Source: Yponomeuta sedellus (lineage: Eukaryota; Arthropoda; Insecta; Lepidoptera; Yponomeutidae). From it: a stretch of 64,000 nt of DNA. Shown here piece after piece: positions 30,401-41,520 of this stretch; positions within the stretch are counted from its first letter, which is position 1; each line of letters begins with the position of its first letter. The position numbers and the translations under genes were made by a program. Under the pieces are notes generated by a model. The model did no database searches. It was not told the DNA's origin and worked only from the letters and a program-made list of their open reading frames with translations. The stretch is taken from contig OW203722.1 in NCBI GenBank assembly GCA_934045075.1, positions 11,311,396-11,375,395 on the forward strand. The letters are read 5' to 3'.

Positions 30401-32117
30401 AAGGATGTTAGGACCAGGCGTGGAAATAATAGAAATGAGGCACTGTTCAGATATTTATTTTCCTCATGGAGCACTTGGTCCATATTATCAAAATAACAAT
30501 TTCAGTTCCCTTTGGTTATTTTGAAGGTTCGAAATATTTTGTGAAATTTTATCACATAATAATTTTGTGAATAGCTCAGTATGAATGACCCAAAGGAATT
30601 TTAATACTTTTTATGGCTTACTTAGTCAGTGAGTGGTAATGCTTAAAAAATAGGATAAGTGAGAGGGAGGTTTTTTTATGTAGCCTATAAATGTCCCACT
30701 GCAGGGCACAGGCTTTCTCTCAGAGAGAGAGACAGAGAGTATTTGCTTAATTACGGGTTCAGTGAGTACATCAATAAGGGAGGCCTTTATTTTTATATGC
30801 AAAACTTTTAAAGTTTTCAGGTTTACTCCAATATGGTATAGAACGTTTTAAGGGCCAATTTATGAATAGATAATTTTGTTAAGTAAATAGTTAACTGTAG
30901 TGCTGTCTTTTTGAATTTCTCAGTAAAGAGTGTGACAGATTGTTTCTTATTAATTACTCATTGAAATTCTCAATACAGAAACTGTCCCTAAGTTTTATTA
31001 CAAGCTTAATTCCAAAGCTTCTTTTTTTCACACCTCTTAGCAGACTTGTGTAAACAAGCGGTAGAGATGGACTGATTTTGTGTGTTCTAATTCTGCACAG
31101 ATAAAGTCGCAGGCAAAAGCTAGTGAGCAATAAACATTAGAAATGTTCCTAAACATTCACTTCACACTACATATTCTAATCATTGCTTTCCTTGCAACAT
31201 TATAATTGGAAAGTCCTGAACTGAAGAGACTTTCCAGCAGGAACTTTTTCCCTGCTTGATTTTTAGCTAGAAAGTCATGAATACATCAATATTTTCCAGC
31301 ATTTCTTTAGTGTATTATAACTGCTAAGTATACAGGGAAGACCCGGATTTAAAAATAACCTAACAACCTTCACATATCAGTCTTTATGATACTTAATAAT
31401 GTTTAAAACAATTGATAAAAACAAGTCCAAAATAAAAAAGAGAAATAAACTTTATTTAAAACAAGAAAAAGTTTAGGAGTGATGAAAATTTTCACAGGAC
31501 ACTTTATGGTACACAATAAAGGAAAACATAAAAACTGTACTTACACCTAGCATAATTTTCCTGATAATGAATGACTTTCACAGAGCAAAAACACAGGCAT
31601 AGCAAGTATTATAATAAAAACATACCAATCCATAAGTTGCTTTTGAATTCAACATTGTGTTGCTTTAGAGCCAGCTCTTGAGCTTCCAAAACAGCTTCCT
31701 TAACAAATTTAGCACCCTTTTTGTTCACAAAGCTTAATTGCTTCAGAGCCTCATCAACAGTCATGCCTCGAATGAAAGAAGCTATATACCATAGCTTGTC
31801 TGGACTGTACTTGATGTTAGTTTTTTGGTGACACACATACTGAAAATATTGAAAAGAAAAGCATATTTTGTTTACGATCGTTAAATTTAATTAACATCAA
31901 TTTGATGACCATTAAGAACCCTCAAATCACTCACTGCGGGTCTGGGCGCTTCATGGAGATCTTGGGGAGGATAAATTTTCTTATTGTACTCCAGGAACCT
32001 TTTCGGAGTATTTGATTTTGCCCAAGCAGACAGACCAAGATTGGTATGAAATTGGTTATTTGTCAATTTAGTGATATTGGAGACACGAACACATATATTG
32101 TTTAATAGGGTATTCAT
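24423..32117 (-). CDS. mRpL22: mitochondrial ribosomal protein L22 (uL22m)
   Basis: Three exons with matching phases: 31935-32117 (ATG, ends before GTGAGT), 31626-31839 (after TTTTCAG, ends before GTATGT) and 24423-24643 (after TTTTCAG, to the stop), giving 205 residues. The protein is a component of the large mitochondrial ribosomal subunit near the exit tunnel. Recognisable blocks: Y-V-C-H-Q-K-T-N-I-K-Y-S-P, M-T-V-D-E-A-L-K-Q-L-S-F-V, E-F-K-S-N-L-W-I, then G-K-G-N-V-I-K-G-I-R-R-H-A-R-G-R and Y-F-V-R-L-E-E-G-K-P-P. The N-terminal ~40 residues look like a mitochondrial targeting region. Intron 1 is 95 bp; intron 2 is 6982 bp because a MITE and a copia element sit in it. All exon sequence and splice sites look intact, so the gene is probably functional. 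Confidence 0.93.
25523..25644 (-). repeat. 3' LTR of the first copia element
   Basis: TGTTAAAGTAAGCGGG ... TTTTCCTAACA; the matching 5' LTR is 29827-29944. Confidence 0.9.
25733..29786 (-). pseudogene. copia gag-pol, broken by frameshifts
   Basis: In sense order: Gag start (about 29786-29223), CCHC knuckle C-N-Y-C-G-E-V-G-H near 29070, protease Y-V-D-N-G-A-T-S-H-V near 28910, and integrase core with H-T-D-I-C-G-P and L-S-D-N-G-G-E-F at about 28350-28100. RT follows with the copia-type F-D-V-S-T-A-F-L and L-Y-V-D-D (about 27000-26550), then RNase H with S-D-A-D-H-G-G-D and S-S-T-E-A-E-I-V (26371-25733). The frame changes near 29225, 27740, 27100 and 26350, and a stop interrupts the first part of gag near 29700. 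It cannot make a full polyprotein but every domain is present. Confidence 0.88.
29827..29944 (-). repeat. 5' LTR of the first copia element
   Basis: Matches 25523-25644 with a few substitutions and a short deletion (GACAGATTTAATC against GACAGCTGACATTTAATC). Confidence 0.9.
30000..31600. other. mRpL22 intron 2, outer part
   Basis: AT-rich intron with no gene. A fragment at 30672-30740 (GCCTATAAATGTCCCACTGC then GGGCACAGGC) is a common lepidopteran repeat, and 30850-30990 resembles the MITE at 9299-9445. Confidence 0.5.
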
Positions 32118-32318
32118 GACTACAGCGGTACGATATCGTTACTTTAACACTAAATTATTTACTGCTTTAAAACTACCTCTTGTAAAAATTATATCAACAC
32201 AATCAACAACATAACCTCAAGCAGAACACAGACCACGGTCCTATCACTTAGTAGCACAGATCATATCACAGAGCATATAAATAAGAGACGGGACCTCCCT
32301 ATATGCTTTTGTAATGAG

Positions 32319-34113
32319 TTTAGCCCCGTTAGCAATACCAACCAATAGAGCAAAAATGCAATGTCAAAAGTGCTACCAACATAACAACTTGTCTGTGCAT
32401 TAGGGACGTCCACTTACATTGGTGCTACATTTATCGATATCGATAAATTTTCATCCAGGGGCTCCGCAGTTAGCCTAATAAAATTAATAAAAATCAATGT
32501 TTTCAATAAAACGACAAATGAAATTAGTATTTTATTATTGATTATCAAATCACAATAATTGTGGTCAAGGTCTATTGAATTTATTTCAGCAGCTATTTGG
32601 TTTTTAGAGGTGTCCAATCTGAGCGAACTTCATCAATCGGTGGTTTGGATTCAGGTGCTGAAATCGTCAAAAAAAGTTGAGTCGTTATTGATTATTAATT
32701 TGTTGGTAAACTATGCTACTTACCGGGATAGTTCTGATAAATATGCTGAGATTCCAGGCCACAATAATTGTGGTCAAACCCTACTGGACCAATAGCAACA
32801 GCTGATATTTTGGCTGCTGTACAAGGTGCTGAAAATAATAACACTTGGTAATTTATCAAAGTAAACAAACTCTAGTTACAAAAAACTTCAGCGATACATG
32901 AAAAGTCTACGTACCAGAGTTGTTTTGTGAAGCTCGACAACTAATAGGTTTTTGTATAGCTGAATCTGAAAATAAACAATTGCAAGAATAGTCCGAAAAA
33001 AAAATAGTTTGTTCCTGTTTACCACATAACTGCATAATTGACTATGTAACTATCAAATACATTTTTATAAAAAAATATTTTAAGTTAAAAATTAGTTAAA
33101 AAAATATTTTAGTAATTCCAATCACTAACCAGTTTCAAGTGATGCGACGTGGCTACGTGGTAAGGAAACTCAGCTAGTAAGTAATCAGGAAGAGGAGGCG
33201 CATTTATAAGTAGAGAAGATACAGCCCTGTAAAAAAATGTTTATCAAAGTATGTCATTTACGTATTAAGACTTAATAATAATATTGCGTTCTAAATGACG
33301 GAGCAAAATATATTCAAATGTTCGACGTAAAGCAAGGCGTATTTTGTGTTTTATTACATAATTATTCATGAAATGTAGTAAGTGTTACATTATAAGTTTA
33401 TAACACAACTCACCATTTCTTTAATCGGCTTCCTTTTAAAATAGTTGTAAAAATCTTTCGGCCGGAAATGATCTCTACAAACATATTTATGTTGGTGGAG
33501 TTTTTCGATGGGGATATACGATATAAGATCTTCCACAATTTTCACCCATTGCCTGCATCTGAAAAAAAAAAAACAACATTCAATGCAGCCACTAATAGTG
33601 CATCGTTGAAACATTGTTATGGCTTACAGCAATTCACCCGTCGTACACTGAGTAGTAATTCTGACCAAGGTACATATCAGATATTTTTTTATCGATATTG
33701 AATATGTGTACGGTACATCACTATGACATTGAAACATGATAATATTTTTCTTGTGCAAGATAACAAAAACTCTAGCCAGAAATACTTACCGGTCTTCATC
33801 CCTAGGAAATTTACCCATAAACTTTCTTTTGGTACCCTTTGACCGGCTGCATCTTATTTTACAAATGGCACAAGTTCGACACCATCCGATCAGTGCCATT
33901 ATTAAAAGAAAATCACTAAACACTGTACAACAAGATACACACAGCTAGATATTGAAAAAACTTAAAACACAAAAACTTTTTACTAGAAAACTTTATAATA
34001 GTATGTGCCGCGTTCCGCCATGACATTTGTTAAGTTTTCAGTTTGACAGCAAAGAAATTAAGAAGTATTAAAGAGTGAGACAAATATATGTCCGCCATTA
34101 AAACGGGGCTAAA
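32319..34113 (-). mobile_element. THAP-domain transposon with TTTAGCCCCG ends
   Basis: TTTAGCCCCG at 32319-32328 and CGGGGCTAAA at 34104-34113 are inverted. The inside is almost filled by a multi-exon THAP gene on the minus strand. The element starts about 200 bp upstream of the mRpL22 start codon. A partial, inverted copy lies at 39648-40458 and shares the same outer end. No clear target duplication was found. With no catalytic domain seen, it may be a non-autonomous element that mobilised or captured the gene. Confidence 0.6.
32414..33899 (-). pseudogene. THAP-domain gene with D-H-N-Y-C exons
   Basis: Exon 1 (33790-33899) encodes W-C-R-T-C-A-I-C-K then G-K-F-P-R-D-E-D-R. Exon 2 (33414-33558) joins in phase and gives C-R-Q-W-V-K-I-V then K-Y-V-C-R-D-H-F, completing a C2CH THAP zinc finger. 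A third exon near 33230-33135 carries A-V-S-S-L-L-I, the usual end block of the domain, but one base out of frame. Exons at 32915-32965 and 32724-32828 and the last one (32657-32414) have clean CAG/GT borders. The last two each contain D-H-N-Y-C (G-F-D-H-N-Y-C-G and D-L-D-H-N-Y-C-D). The last exon has a 4-base deletion relative to the copy at 40103, so this copy is broken. Function of the C-terminal part unknown; DNA binding is inferred from the THAP fold. Confidence 0.65.
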
Positions 34114-35051
34114 TGCGAACAAATAATTCAATCGTGTCAAGACTTGACTGTGGCAGAATTTGTCGACATCGGCTGGTTGCCATATCAATAAGAAATAATA
34201 ATAATAAAGTTCCTACTTGCGCTAGGCTGGTGTCGCTCATTCATTCCACAAACGTGAATGTACTTTTCGAATTTCGATGTTTTCGTGGGTTTTGAAACAT
34301 CTACCTCAGCTTTGCCCCCGGACTTCGACGATTCTGCATTTATTCTCACGACCTCAGCTTTGCCCCCGGACTATGACGATTACAAATCTGCTTTATTAAT
34401 TTCAGAAAACCTTGAAATAAAAGTATGAGGGTACCTACTGCTAGCTAAACACGAATTACTTTTAGAGCTATAGGTATATTGTATAGAGAAAAGTTCTATC
34501 ATATAACTCACAAGATGGCGCTAGCACGTACGGGGGACTGATATCTCTATTCTCAGCTATTTAGTGTACTCTGTGACAGACAGCCCGGGAGGGGGGAGGG
34601 TTACGGTTACGCCACAAAAATTTGACAGTTAAAGCGTTTTCACATTATCCGATCCGATATCGGTGTCGGACGACGTTAGCCGACATCCGATAGCCGACAC
34701 CATGTGCTATTTTCACATATTTCCGATAAAATCGCTCCGATACGGCCAATTGCTCGATAGCTGGTTATATACTCTTTGGCTTAGTGCGGGCAGCAGTGTG
34801 ACCAACTTCAAAATACGAATCCTGCCTTACGTTACATAAGCTGAAAAACTGCCAAAAAATGCCCAACAACACCAAAGAAAATGCCAAAAAAATGCCAACT
34901 TTAGTTAGGTACCTACAATTATGAAGATGCGTATGGCCTGATAGGTTTTTTTATTTGAGGTCACAAAAGAAAACATTTTACTATATAGGTACATACAGAA
35001 TATTGTACTTTTATTGAACAAATAAAAAAATCTTTACAGTGTATAATTAAT
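34114..35051. other. intergenic DNA with a 48-bp tandem duplication
   Basis: ACCTCAGCTTTGCCCCCGGA begins at 34303 and again at 34351, about 31 bp matching closely. A run of CCGAT/ATCGG-type inverted motifs at about 34630-34760 looks like part of a MITE. No gene seen. Confidence 0.5.
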
Positions 35052-35235
35052 TGTTAAGTTTATGAATCTTAGTAGAAATAAACTTCAGAAAGACGCGTAA
35101 TGGAAAATATATTAGTTTGTAGTAATTGTACAAACGAAGACAGATAAAGAATTCACTTATTTTATAAAGTCAATGTGACAGTCAAAAAGACTAAACTGTA
35201 GAAGAAGGCTGAGGCCGAGGCCGTATACCTTCACA
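35052..35235 (-). repeat. 3' LTR of the second copia element
   Basis: 184 bp, matches 39183-39366 with only a few differences by eye. Confidence 0.92.
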
Positions 35236-36156
35236 TCCTCCCAAGTTAAAAGAATTTAACATTTTGTTTAAATTCTTCAGATCTTAGAGCTCAAATCTAG
35301 TCTAGGACCGAACAGAGGTTTCGTTATAAATCTGCTAACTGTGACTCCTAGGGAACTTCTTCAACCATGAAGTCCCTGATTCTTTTGGCTTATACAGGTT
35401 TTCACTTTCTTCCGCTACTGCCAAGACGAAAATTATCATCGTAGCGTTTCGGTGCCTTGATGTTTGACCTACTTCTCAGAGACCTTGTTTGTATGTCTTG
35501 GGTCAAATTCATTTCAGTATCGTCACTGTGTCCAGGGGAACGGGAAAGAGATTCGTATTCCCTTTTTGTTTCTGTCTGGTAGTTCCTCTTGTTGGACGTC
35601 GCCAGTACTGTCGATGTGATTTTCTTGCAACTCGTTAGGATTGATTGTCTCGCAATCAAGTGTAATGGTCACTTGTGATGGTGCCTTTATAATTTTGTTT
35701 TGGGACTGCTCTAGTCCGTTGGAAGCTTTTGTGCGTTCTGTCTTTTTCGCCTCATCTTCATAGAACATCGTTTTCGTTACTCTTAAGTCTTTCGTTATGA
35801 TAACCTTGTCTTTAGAGGGTATGAGTATCCGAAAGGCTTTTGAAGTTTCACTGTAACCCGCAAATATTCCAGGAATTGCCTTTGGTGCGAATTTGTGACC
35901 TTTAGTGGCTTTCTTGAGCACGTAGGTCTTGCTCCCAAATATATAGAGGTGGTTGATGATCGGTTTTCTCCCTACCCATTTTTCAAACGGTGTAAGCTTA
36001 ATAGCGCTGTGTATACTTCTATTCGAGAGATAGTTTGCAGTCACCAGTGCTTCGCCCCACAGTTTTAGCGGTGCTTTAGCATCAATCATCATTACTCTCG
36101 CTTTTTCTACGAGGGTTCGGTTCTTGCGTTCAGCGAGTCCGTTTTGGTTCGGGGTA

Positions 36157-37449
36157 CGAGGGCTGCTACTTATGTATGCGGAATAGAAAAAATAAACAAA
36201 TGTATATGGCTAAATATGCTTTTATTGTTTTTCAAAGTATTCTCAACTATGATCGATGCACTTTTGCATTCGATGAAACCAATTTGTAAAACACTTTTTC
36301 CACTCTGATTGAGCTATCTCCAAAACGTGCTGTTTGAACGCATCTACGGCATCTTCACGGGTCGAAAATCGTTGACCACGTAATTTATTCTTTATATTTG
36401 GGAATAAATAGAAATCATTGGGAGCCAAAGAAGGGCTATACGGTGGATGACCCATCAATTGTATTTTTTGACCATCCAAAAATGTACCTCGTTGTTTCCT
36501 GAGATGTATGACAGCTGGCATTGTCATGGTGAAGTATGATTCTGCGTCGCTGGTTGTTTTGGCGTATTTCTTCAAATACTTCCGGCAAGCAAATGGTCGT
36601 GTACCACTCCGAATTAACCGTTCTGCGATTCTCCAGTGGTATTGTAGCCCCATGGCCATTAATACCAAAAAAGCAGGCCACCATTTGCTTTACAGTGCTT
36701 TTTGCACGAGCCACTTTCGTAGGGTTCGGCTCATTTTGAAACACCCAAACTGTTGATTGTTGTTTAGTTTCGGGATCGTACGCGTAGATCCAGGATTCGT
36801 CACCTGTGTAGATATTATAAACAGATTTTGAGTCGCCTCCGTTGAATTTTTTTAAGGTTTTCTTGCACCATTCCACGCGAGCATCTTTTTGATCCTGAGT
36901 TAAGTTGTGCGGGATCCAACGCGAACAATTTTTTTTACAGACAAATGTTCATGTAATATTCTATGAATGCTCGTCATAAATATGCCCAGAATAGCCTCTA
37001 TCTCGCGATACGTAATATGGCGGTCTTGCATTATTAGTTTTCGCACAGCTTCAATATTTTGTGGCACAACCACCGATTTCGGGCGACTTTCTTTAACTTC
37101 GTCCGTGAGCTTACTGCGCCCGCGATTTAAGTCACTAAACCAGTGATACACAGTCGTTTTTGATGGAGCTTCACCACCAAAAGTCGAAGTTAATTGATCT
37201 ACGCACTGTTGTTGCGTTAAACCACGTCGAAAATCGTAATAAATCATAGCACGAATATTTTCACGAGTGAGTTCCATTTTTTCAGCGATATGACATTTTA
37301 AAACCAACAAAAACAAAACAATAACGTATATAAGAGAAAAATATTAGCGGCCAGTATTTAAAAAAAGAACTAATTTGTCCATGGAGGTCAGACATTGCGT
37401 TTAAAATTATTGGAATCCCAGATTCCGCATACATAAGTAGCAGCCTATG
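36157..37449 (-). mobile_element. mariner transposon, 1293 bp, inserted in copia integrase
   Basis: Terminal repeats of 28 bp (CGAGGGCTGCTACTTATGTA... at 36157 and its complement ending at 37449, two mismatches) are flanked by TA on both sides (36155-36156 and 37450-37451). Taking out the insert with one TA leaves the copia integrase frame open across the junction, so this is a clean TA insertion. Confidence 0.95.
36243..37277 (-). pseudogene. mariner (DD34D-type) transposase, frameshifted
   Basis: N-terminal helix-turn-helix half from M-E-L-T-R-E-N-I-R (37277-36900), then T-G-D-E-S-W-I-Y-A-Y-D (first catalytic Asp) and H-H-D-N-A-S-C-H-T-S (second Asp) at 36876-36500, and Y-S-P-S-L-A-P-N-D-F-Y-L-F (third Asp) near 36420. 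Full length would be about 345 residues. At least two frameshifts (near 36900 and 36480) break it, and the usual Y-S-P-D reads Y-S-P-S. The family cuts and pastes at TA. Confidence 0.85.
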
Positions 37450-39169
37450 TATAGGGTGCGGTAAGTCTACGCTGTATCCCATAACGTTTTAAGTAGTCGT
37501 CAAACTCTCTATTGACGTATTCTGTGCCATTGTCTGATTGTAAGAACTTGATCTTATTCCCAGTGTACGTTTCCGCTAACTTCTTGAACTTCTTAAACTT
37601 TTGAAATACTTCGCTCTTGTTTTTGATCACGTAGACATGACTGTACTGACAGTAGTCATCGATAAAAGTGATGAAGTATTTGTTTCCGCGAATTGCGGGC
37701 CTTTGTATGGGTCCACATACATCGCTATGAACGATTTCTAAGCGTTCCGTTGTTCGTTGGGTCGTTTTCTCACAGGGGGCAGGTACTTGATGCAGTTTTG
37801 CTTGTATGCATACTTCACACTCTGATAGTGATTCAGTGACATCGAAGTTTAAGCCAATCAAGTTCTCGTTTCTCAGTGCAAGTTTCATGTCTCTGACGTT
37901 CATGTGTCCGAAATTCCGGTGCCAATCGTTGATGTTTGATGACTTCTTAATTGCAGTTGGAACCTTGTCACCGCCAGATTGTTGCGTTCATGCTCAGAGG
38001 GTTTGATATAGTAGAGACCGTCTGCGTATTTGGATGCAGTGAGTGTTATTCCAGATTTTGGATTCTTGACCGTCGCCATTTTCTTGGTGAAGAGGACAGA
38101 GCACCCGGCATCTGTCGCCTTGCCGACGGCCATCAAGTTAGTACTGAGACTAGGTACGTACAGCGTTTCTTGCAGGCTTGTGCGTGCAATGCCATCTCAA
38201 TTTTTTGTTAAGAATGAGATGGTGCCTTTTCCCTTAATCTCTGCACTGTGATCCTCAGTTGAAAACTTGAGTTTTCGTGATGTCGCTTCGATGGTCTTAA
38301 ACAGGTCTCTTTGGTACGTCATGTGGGACGTGCAGCCACTATCCAGGACCCAAACGTCATTTTCAGGTTTCTCGTTCTGTGAGAGGAGACACTGATTGGC
38401 ATAGTTGGTCTTGTGGTTGTGAGGCTGATTTTCGTTCTTTTCCTGTTTCTCACGGTTATCCTTCCAGCATTTTGAACAGATTTTGTGATTTCTCCGTTTA
38501 AATATGTTGCCTTTTCGTTTGCATATTTTGCACGCGGCGTATAATGCTTCTTCTTGTAAGGCTAACTCAGGTTCGTCGCTGTTCGTCATGTTTTGGCTAT
38601 GACGTGCTTCACATTCTTCAATTATTTTATTTTTAAGCTCCTCAGGCTTTGGAAGAGTGTCTCGCGTTTCGATAGCGACTCTGAAGTTGTCATATTCTGG
38701 AGAGAGGCTGTATAGCATCATTATCGTTAATAGTTCTTCGTTGATATTTATATCCATACCCGCTAGCTTGTCTACTACGTCCATAAACTCGTTTAGGTGT
38801 CGACGCACATCGTGGCCTTGCAGTTTGGTCAGGACAAGCTGTTTCAGCAGGGAGGCTTTTCGCGCAGGTCCCTTGCTAGCGTATGTGTCTTTCAATTTGT
38901 CCCATAGTGCTTTTGCAGTCGAGCAGTTTTTTATTTGTTTTAGTTCAGAAGGGGCAATTATAAGGATCAGTTCAGACCTTGCTAATCTGTCGCCTTCTTT
39001 CTCTGCGGCTGCAGAATCGGTGCTTGGGGAAGTCTCAATATATTTCCACAGTTTGTTTTTAACCAGTACGGCTTCCGCCTGGATCACCCAGGTGTCGTAA
39101 TTTTCTCGAGAGAGAGGGTCGATTTTTGTCGACTTTTTTTTTTGTTATTACTTACGCCCGGACTACTTT

Positions 39170-39182
39170 CGCTCTGCCACCA
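39170..39182 (-). promoter_or_regulatory. primer-binding site of the second copia element
   Basis: Minus strand TGGTGGCAGAGCG directly follows the 5' LTR end. It resembles the complement of the initiator tRNA-Met 3' end, the usual copia primer, with mismatches. Confidence 0.6.
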
Positions 39183-39366
39183 TGTTAAGATTATGAATCT
39201 TAGTGGAAATAAACTTCAGAAAGACGCGTAATGGAAAATATATTATTTTGTAGTAATTGTACAAACGAAGACAGATAAAGAATTCACTTATTTTATAAAG
39301 TCAATGTGACAGTCAAAAAGACTAAACTGTAGAAGAAGGCTGAGGCCGAGGCCGTATACCTTCACA
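39183..39366 (-). repeat. 5' LTR of the second copia element
   Basis: TGTTAAGATTATGAATC ... CTTCACA on the plus strand; partner of 35052-35235. Confidence 0.92.
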
Positions 39367-39446
39367 ATAATTATAGTATATTCCTTTAATTAATAATGAT
39401 TAGGTACACTAACTCACCGATGACTGCCCACTGTACCCAGACAAAC

Positions 39447-39645
39447 CTATTCTTCGTGTGTTTGTTAGTTGTTGCATGTTCTTTCAGAGCAGACACTCGT
39501 GTAACTAATTTGATATTGCAAGCTTTACAAAACGCAACATCTGGATCGTCTTTGGCTTTAGATATCCATAAAGAAAGCAATGGATCTTGTTCCCACTCCG
39601 GGTGGTACACTCGTTCGTTTACTTCGTGTAAATTTATAAATTTAC
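39447..39645 (-). pseudogene. exon with a BED-like zinc finger
   Basis: The minus strand reads E-R-V-Y-H-P-E-W-E-Q-D-P then W-I-S-K-A-K-D-D-P then F-C-K-A-C-N-I-K-L and L-K-E-H-A-T-T-N-K-H, with C-x2-C and H-x5-H spacing, ending at a GTTTGT donor. This finger type is common in insect transposon-derived proteins. It abuts the partial copy of the THAP element, but no following exon was found. Confidence 0.5.
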
Positions 39646-39647
39646 TT

Positions 39648-40458
39648 TTTTTTTACTAATTTTTAACTTAAAATATTTTTTTATAAAAATGTATTTGATA
39701 GTTACATAGTCAATTATGCAGTTATGTGGTAAACAGGAACAAACTATTTATTTTTCTTCGGACTATTCTTGCAATTGTTTATTTTCAGATTCAGTTATAC
39801 AAAAACCTATTAGTTGTGGAGCTTCACAAAACAACTCTGGTACGTAGACTTTTCATGTATCGCTGAAGTTTTTTGTAACTAGTGTTTGTTTACTTTGAAA
39901 AATTACAAAGTGTTATCATTTTCAGAACCTTGTACAGCAGCCAAAATATCAGCTGTTGCAATTGGTCCAGTAGGGTTTGACCACAATTATTGTGGCCTGG
40001 AATCTCAGCATATTTATCAGAACTATCCCGGTAAGTAGCATAGTTTACCAACAAATTAATAGGCAATTACGACTCAACTTAACTTTTTTTTACGATTTCA
40101 GCACCTGAATCCAAACCACCGATTGATGAAGTTCGCTCAGATTGGACACCTCTAAAGAAAAACCAAATAGCTGCTGAAATAAATTCAATAGACCTTGACC
40201 ACAATTATTGTGATTTGATAATAAATAATAAAATACTAATTTCATTTGTCGTTTTATTGAAAACATTGATTTTTATAAATTTAATTAGCCTAACTGCGAA
40301 GCCCCTGGATGATAATTTATCGATATCGATAAATGTAGCAATGTAAGTGGACGTCCCTATTGTTACAGACAAGTTATTATGTTGGTAGCACTTACTTTTG
40401 ACATTGCATTTTTGCTCTATTGGTTGGTATTGCTAACTACTACTAACTACGGGCTAAA
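39648..40458 (+). mobile_element. partial inverted copy of the THAP transposon
   Basis: Reverse complement of 32319 to about 33115, with the same exon order now on the plus strand: 39790-39840 (S-V-I-Q-K-P-I-S-C), 39926-40030 (G-F-D-H-N-Y-C-G) and 40103-40345 (D-L-D-H-N-Y-C-D, to a stop). The last exon is open here, unlike the other copy. The THAP exons are missing; the copy breaks off next to the zinc-finger exon. Confidence 0.75.
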
Positions 40459-40839
40459 CCCTCAGAATAAGAACTAAAGCATAGAAGAAGCGTTATAAAA
40501 TGAACACCTGACACATGTTTGTCTCAGTAATTTTAAACTTCGCCAACCACGTGTTAGACAGAGAAAAATATAGTAGTGTAATGTTTTATTATTCAAAACG
40601 TACCACCCTCAATTGTCAAGTTGGTTACCTTTGGTTACCATTATGCTACCGAATTAGAGATGTTTAAAAAATCACAGCTTGTAGTAGGCTGCCAAGTACC
40701 TTCGATTTGGCAGTGTGTTAGACAACAGATGTTGGAGTGCGTCGTCTCCAAAAACCTTGTATTTTTTGGGTTGTTTTAAGACAATCTGAAGTGGATTTCA
40801 GTGGATATTCGCAGTATGGAGTATACGTAATACATCGGA

Positions 40840-40915
40840 ATGGCGTGTGTGATATTGGGATGTAAAACCCATTCGGGAGAAGCGAAAACAAAACCACCTT
40901 CATCAGCTTCCATCG
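40840..40915 (+). pseudogene. THAP-domain first exon (left arm)
   Basis: M-A-C-V-I-L-G-C-K-T-H-S-G-E-A-K ends at a GTAAGA donor. The paired cysteines near the start suit the first zinc ligands of a THAP finger. The following exons are deleted in this arm. The same exon is on the minus strand at the very end of the window. Confidence 0.55.
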
Positions 40916-41099
40916 GTAAGACTCAAGTTTGTGTACTTTATAGTGGTTTTTTCCCTTGAATTTTAACTATGACCTACTGGAATTGCCACAAGTTACAACC
41001 ATAGTAAATCAAATATATAATAATCTCACTGTGCATGTTATCGAACTCTTCCTTAATAGGTTCACCGATTTTGATGAGTTTGTGTATTTGCAACATATA

Positions 41100-41181
41100 G
41101 GTAAGTTAGGCGGGCATTAGGGGAGGGCTATGTCCAGCAGTGGACTAATATAGCCTGAAGAAGAAGAAGAAGGTAAGTTAG
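41100..41181 (+). repeat. LINE 3' tail with 10-bp target duplication
   Basis: GGGCTATGTCCAGCAGTGGA ... GAAGAAGAAGAA (41110-41171) is flanked by GGTAAGTTAG at 41100-41109 and 41172-41181. It is present in both arms of the inverted duplication, so it predates it. Confidence 0.85.
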
Positions 41182-41520
41182 AACAAGAATTCGGAGAGCC
41201 GAGAATTTATCGTATGGTTAATAGATATAACACACCAACGTTTGCGGCGCCAGCTAATATCATATAATATTAATATGGACTGCTATATTTACAGAATATT
41301 TAGTTAAGGAATAAATAATATCGACGTTTTCGTGTTGAATGTCCCATCCTTATGGATTTCTACTTTTGTCTATGACCCCCTATATAACTATGACTTTCTA
41401 TATGCAACCTAGTAAGATTGTAAAATTTTGAGTGTACGAGTGGTCCCTTTCTGGCACAAAGAATCCTCGTAAGAGTAATAAGGAAAGCTATTCAATAATT
41501 GCTTTTTATTTTAGGGCTCC

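Larger units (their letters stand above)
35402..39087 (-). pseudogene. copia gag-protease-integrase, interrupted
   Basis: Gag (39087 downward) carries the copia-type capsid blocks; instead of a clear CCHC knuckle there is C-K-I-C-K and C-S-K-C near 38530-38460. The protease motif is V-L-D-S-G-C-T-S-H-M (about 38340). Integrase shows C-E-V-C-I-Q-A-K, H-S-D-V-C-G-P, F-I-D-D-Y and L-Q-S-D-N-G-T-E-Y, then after the mariner insertion continues through L-W-G-E-A-L and F-G-S-K-T-Y-V-L. Frames change near 38200 and 37900. RT and RNase H are absent: a basic/acidic tail ends at 35402. Transposition would need enzymes from another copy. Confidence 0.85.
35052..39366 (-). mobile_element. second copia element, lacking RT and RNase H
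   Basis: LTRs of 184 bp (35052-35235 and 39183-39366) begin TGTTAAG and end CTTCACA and are nearly identical, so the insertion is young. The flanks TTAAT and ATAAT differ at one base, so the target duplication is imperfect. A purine tract (TTGGGAGGA, minus strand) lies inside the 3' LTR, and the PBS lies inside the 5' LTR. Only gag, protease and integrase are present; the coding region ends about 170 bp before the 3' LTR. The integrase is interrupted by a mariner (36157-37449). Confidence 0.92.
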
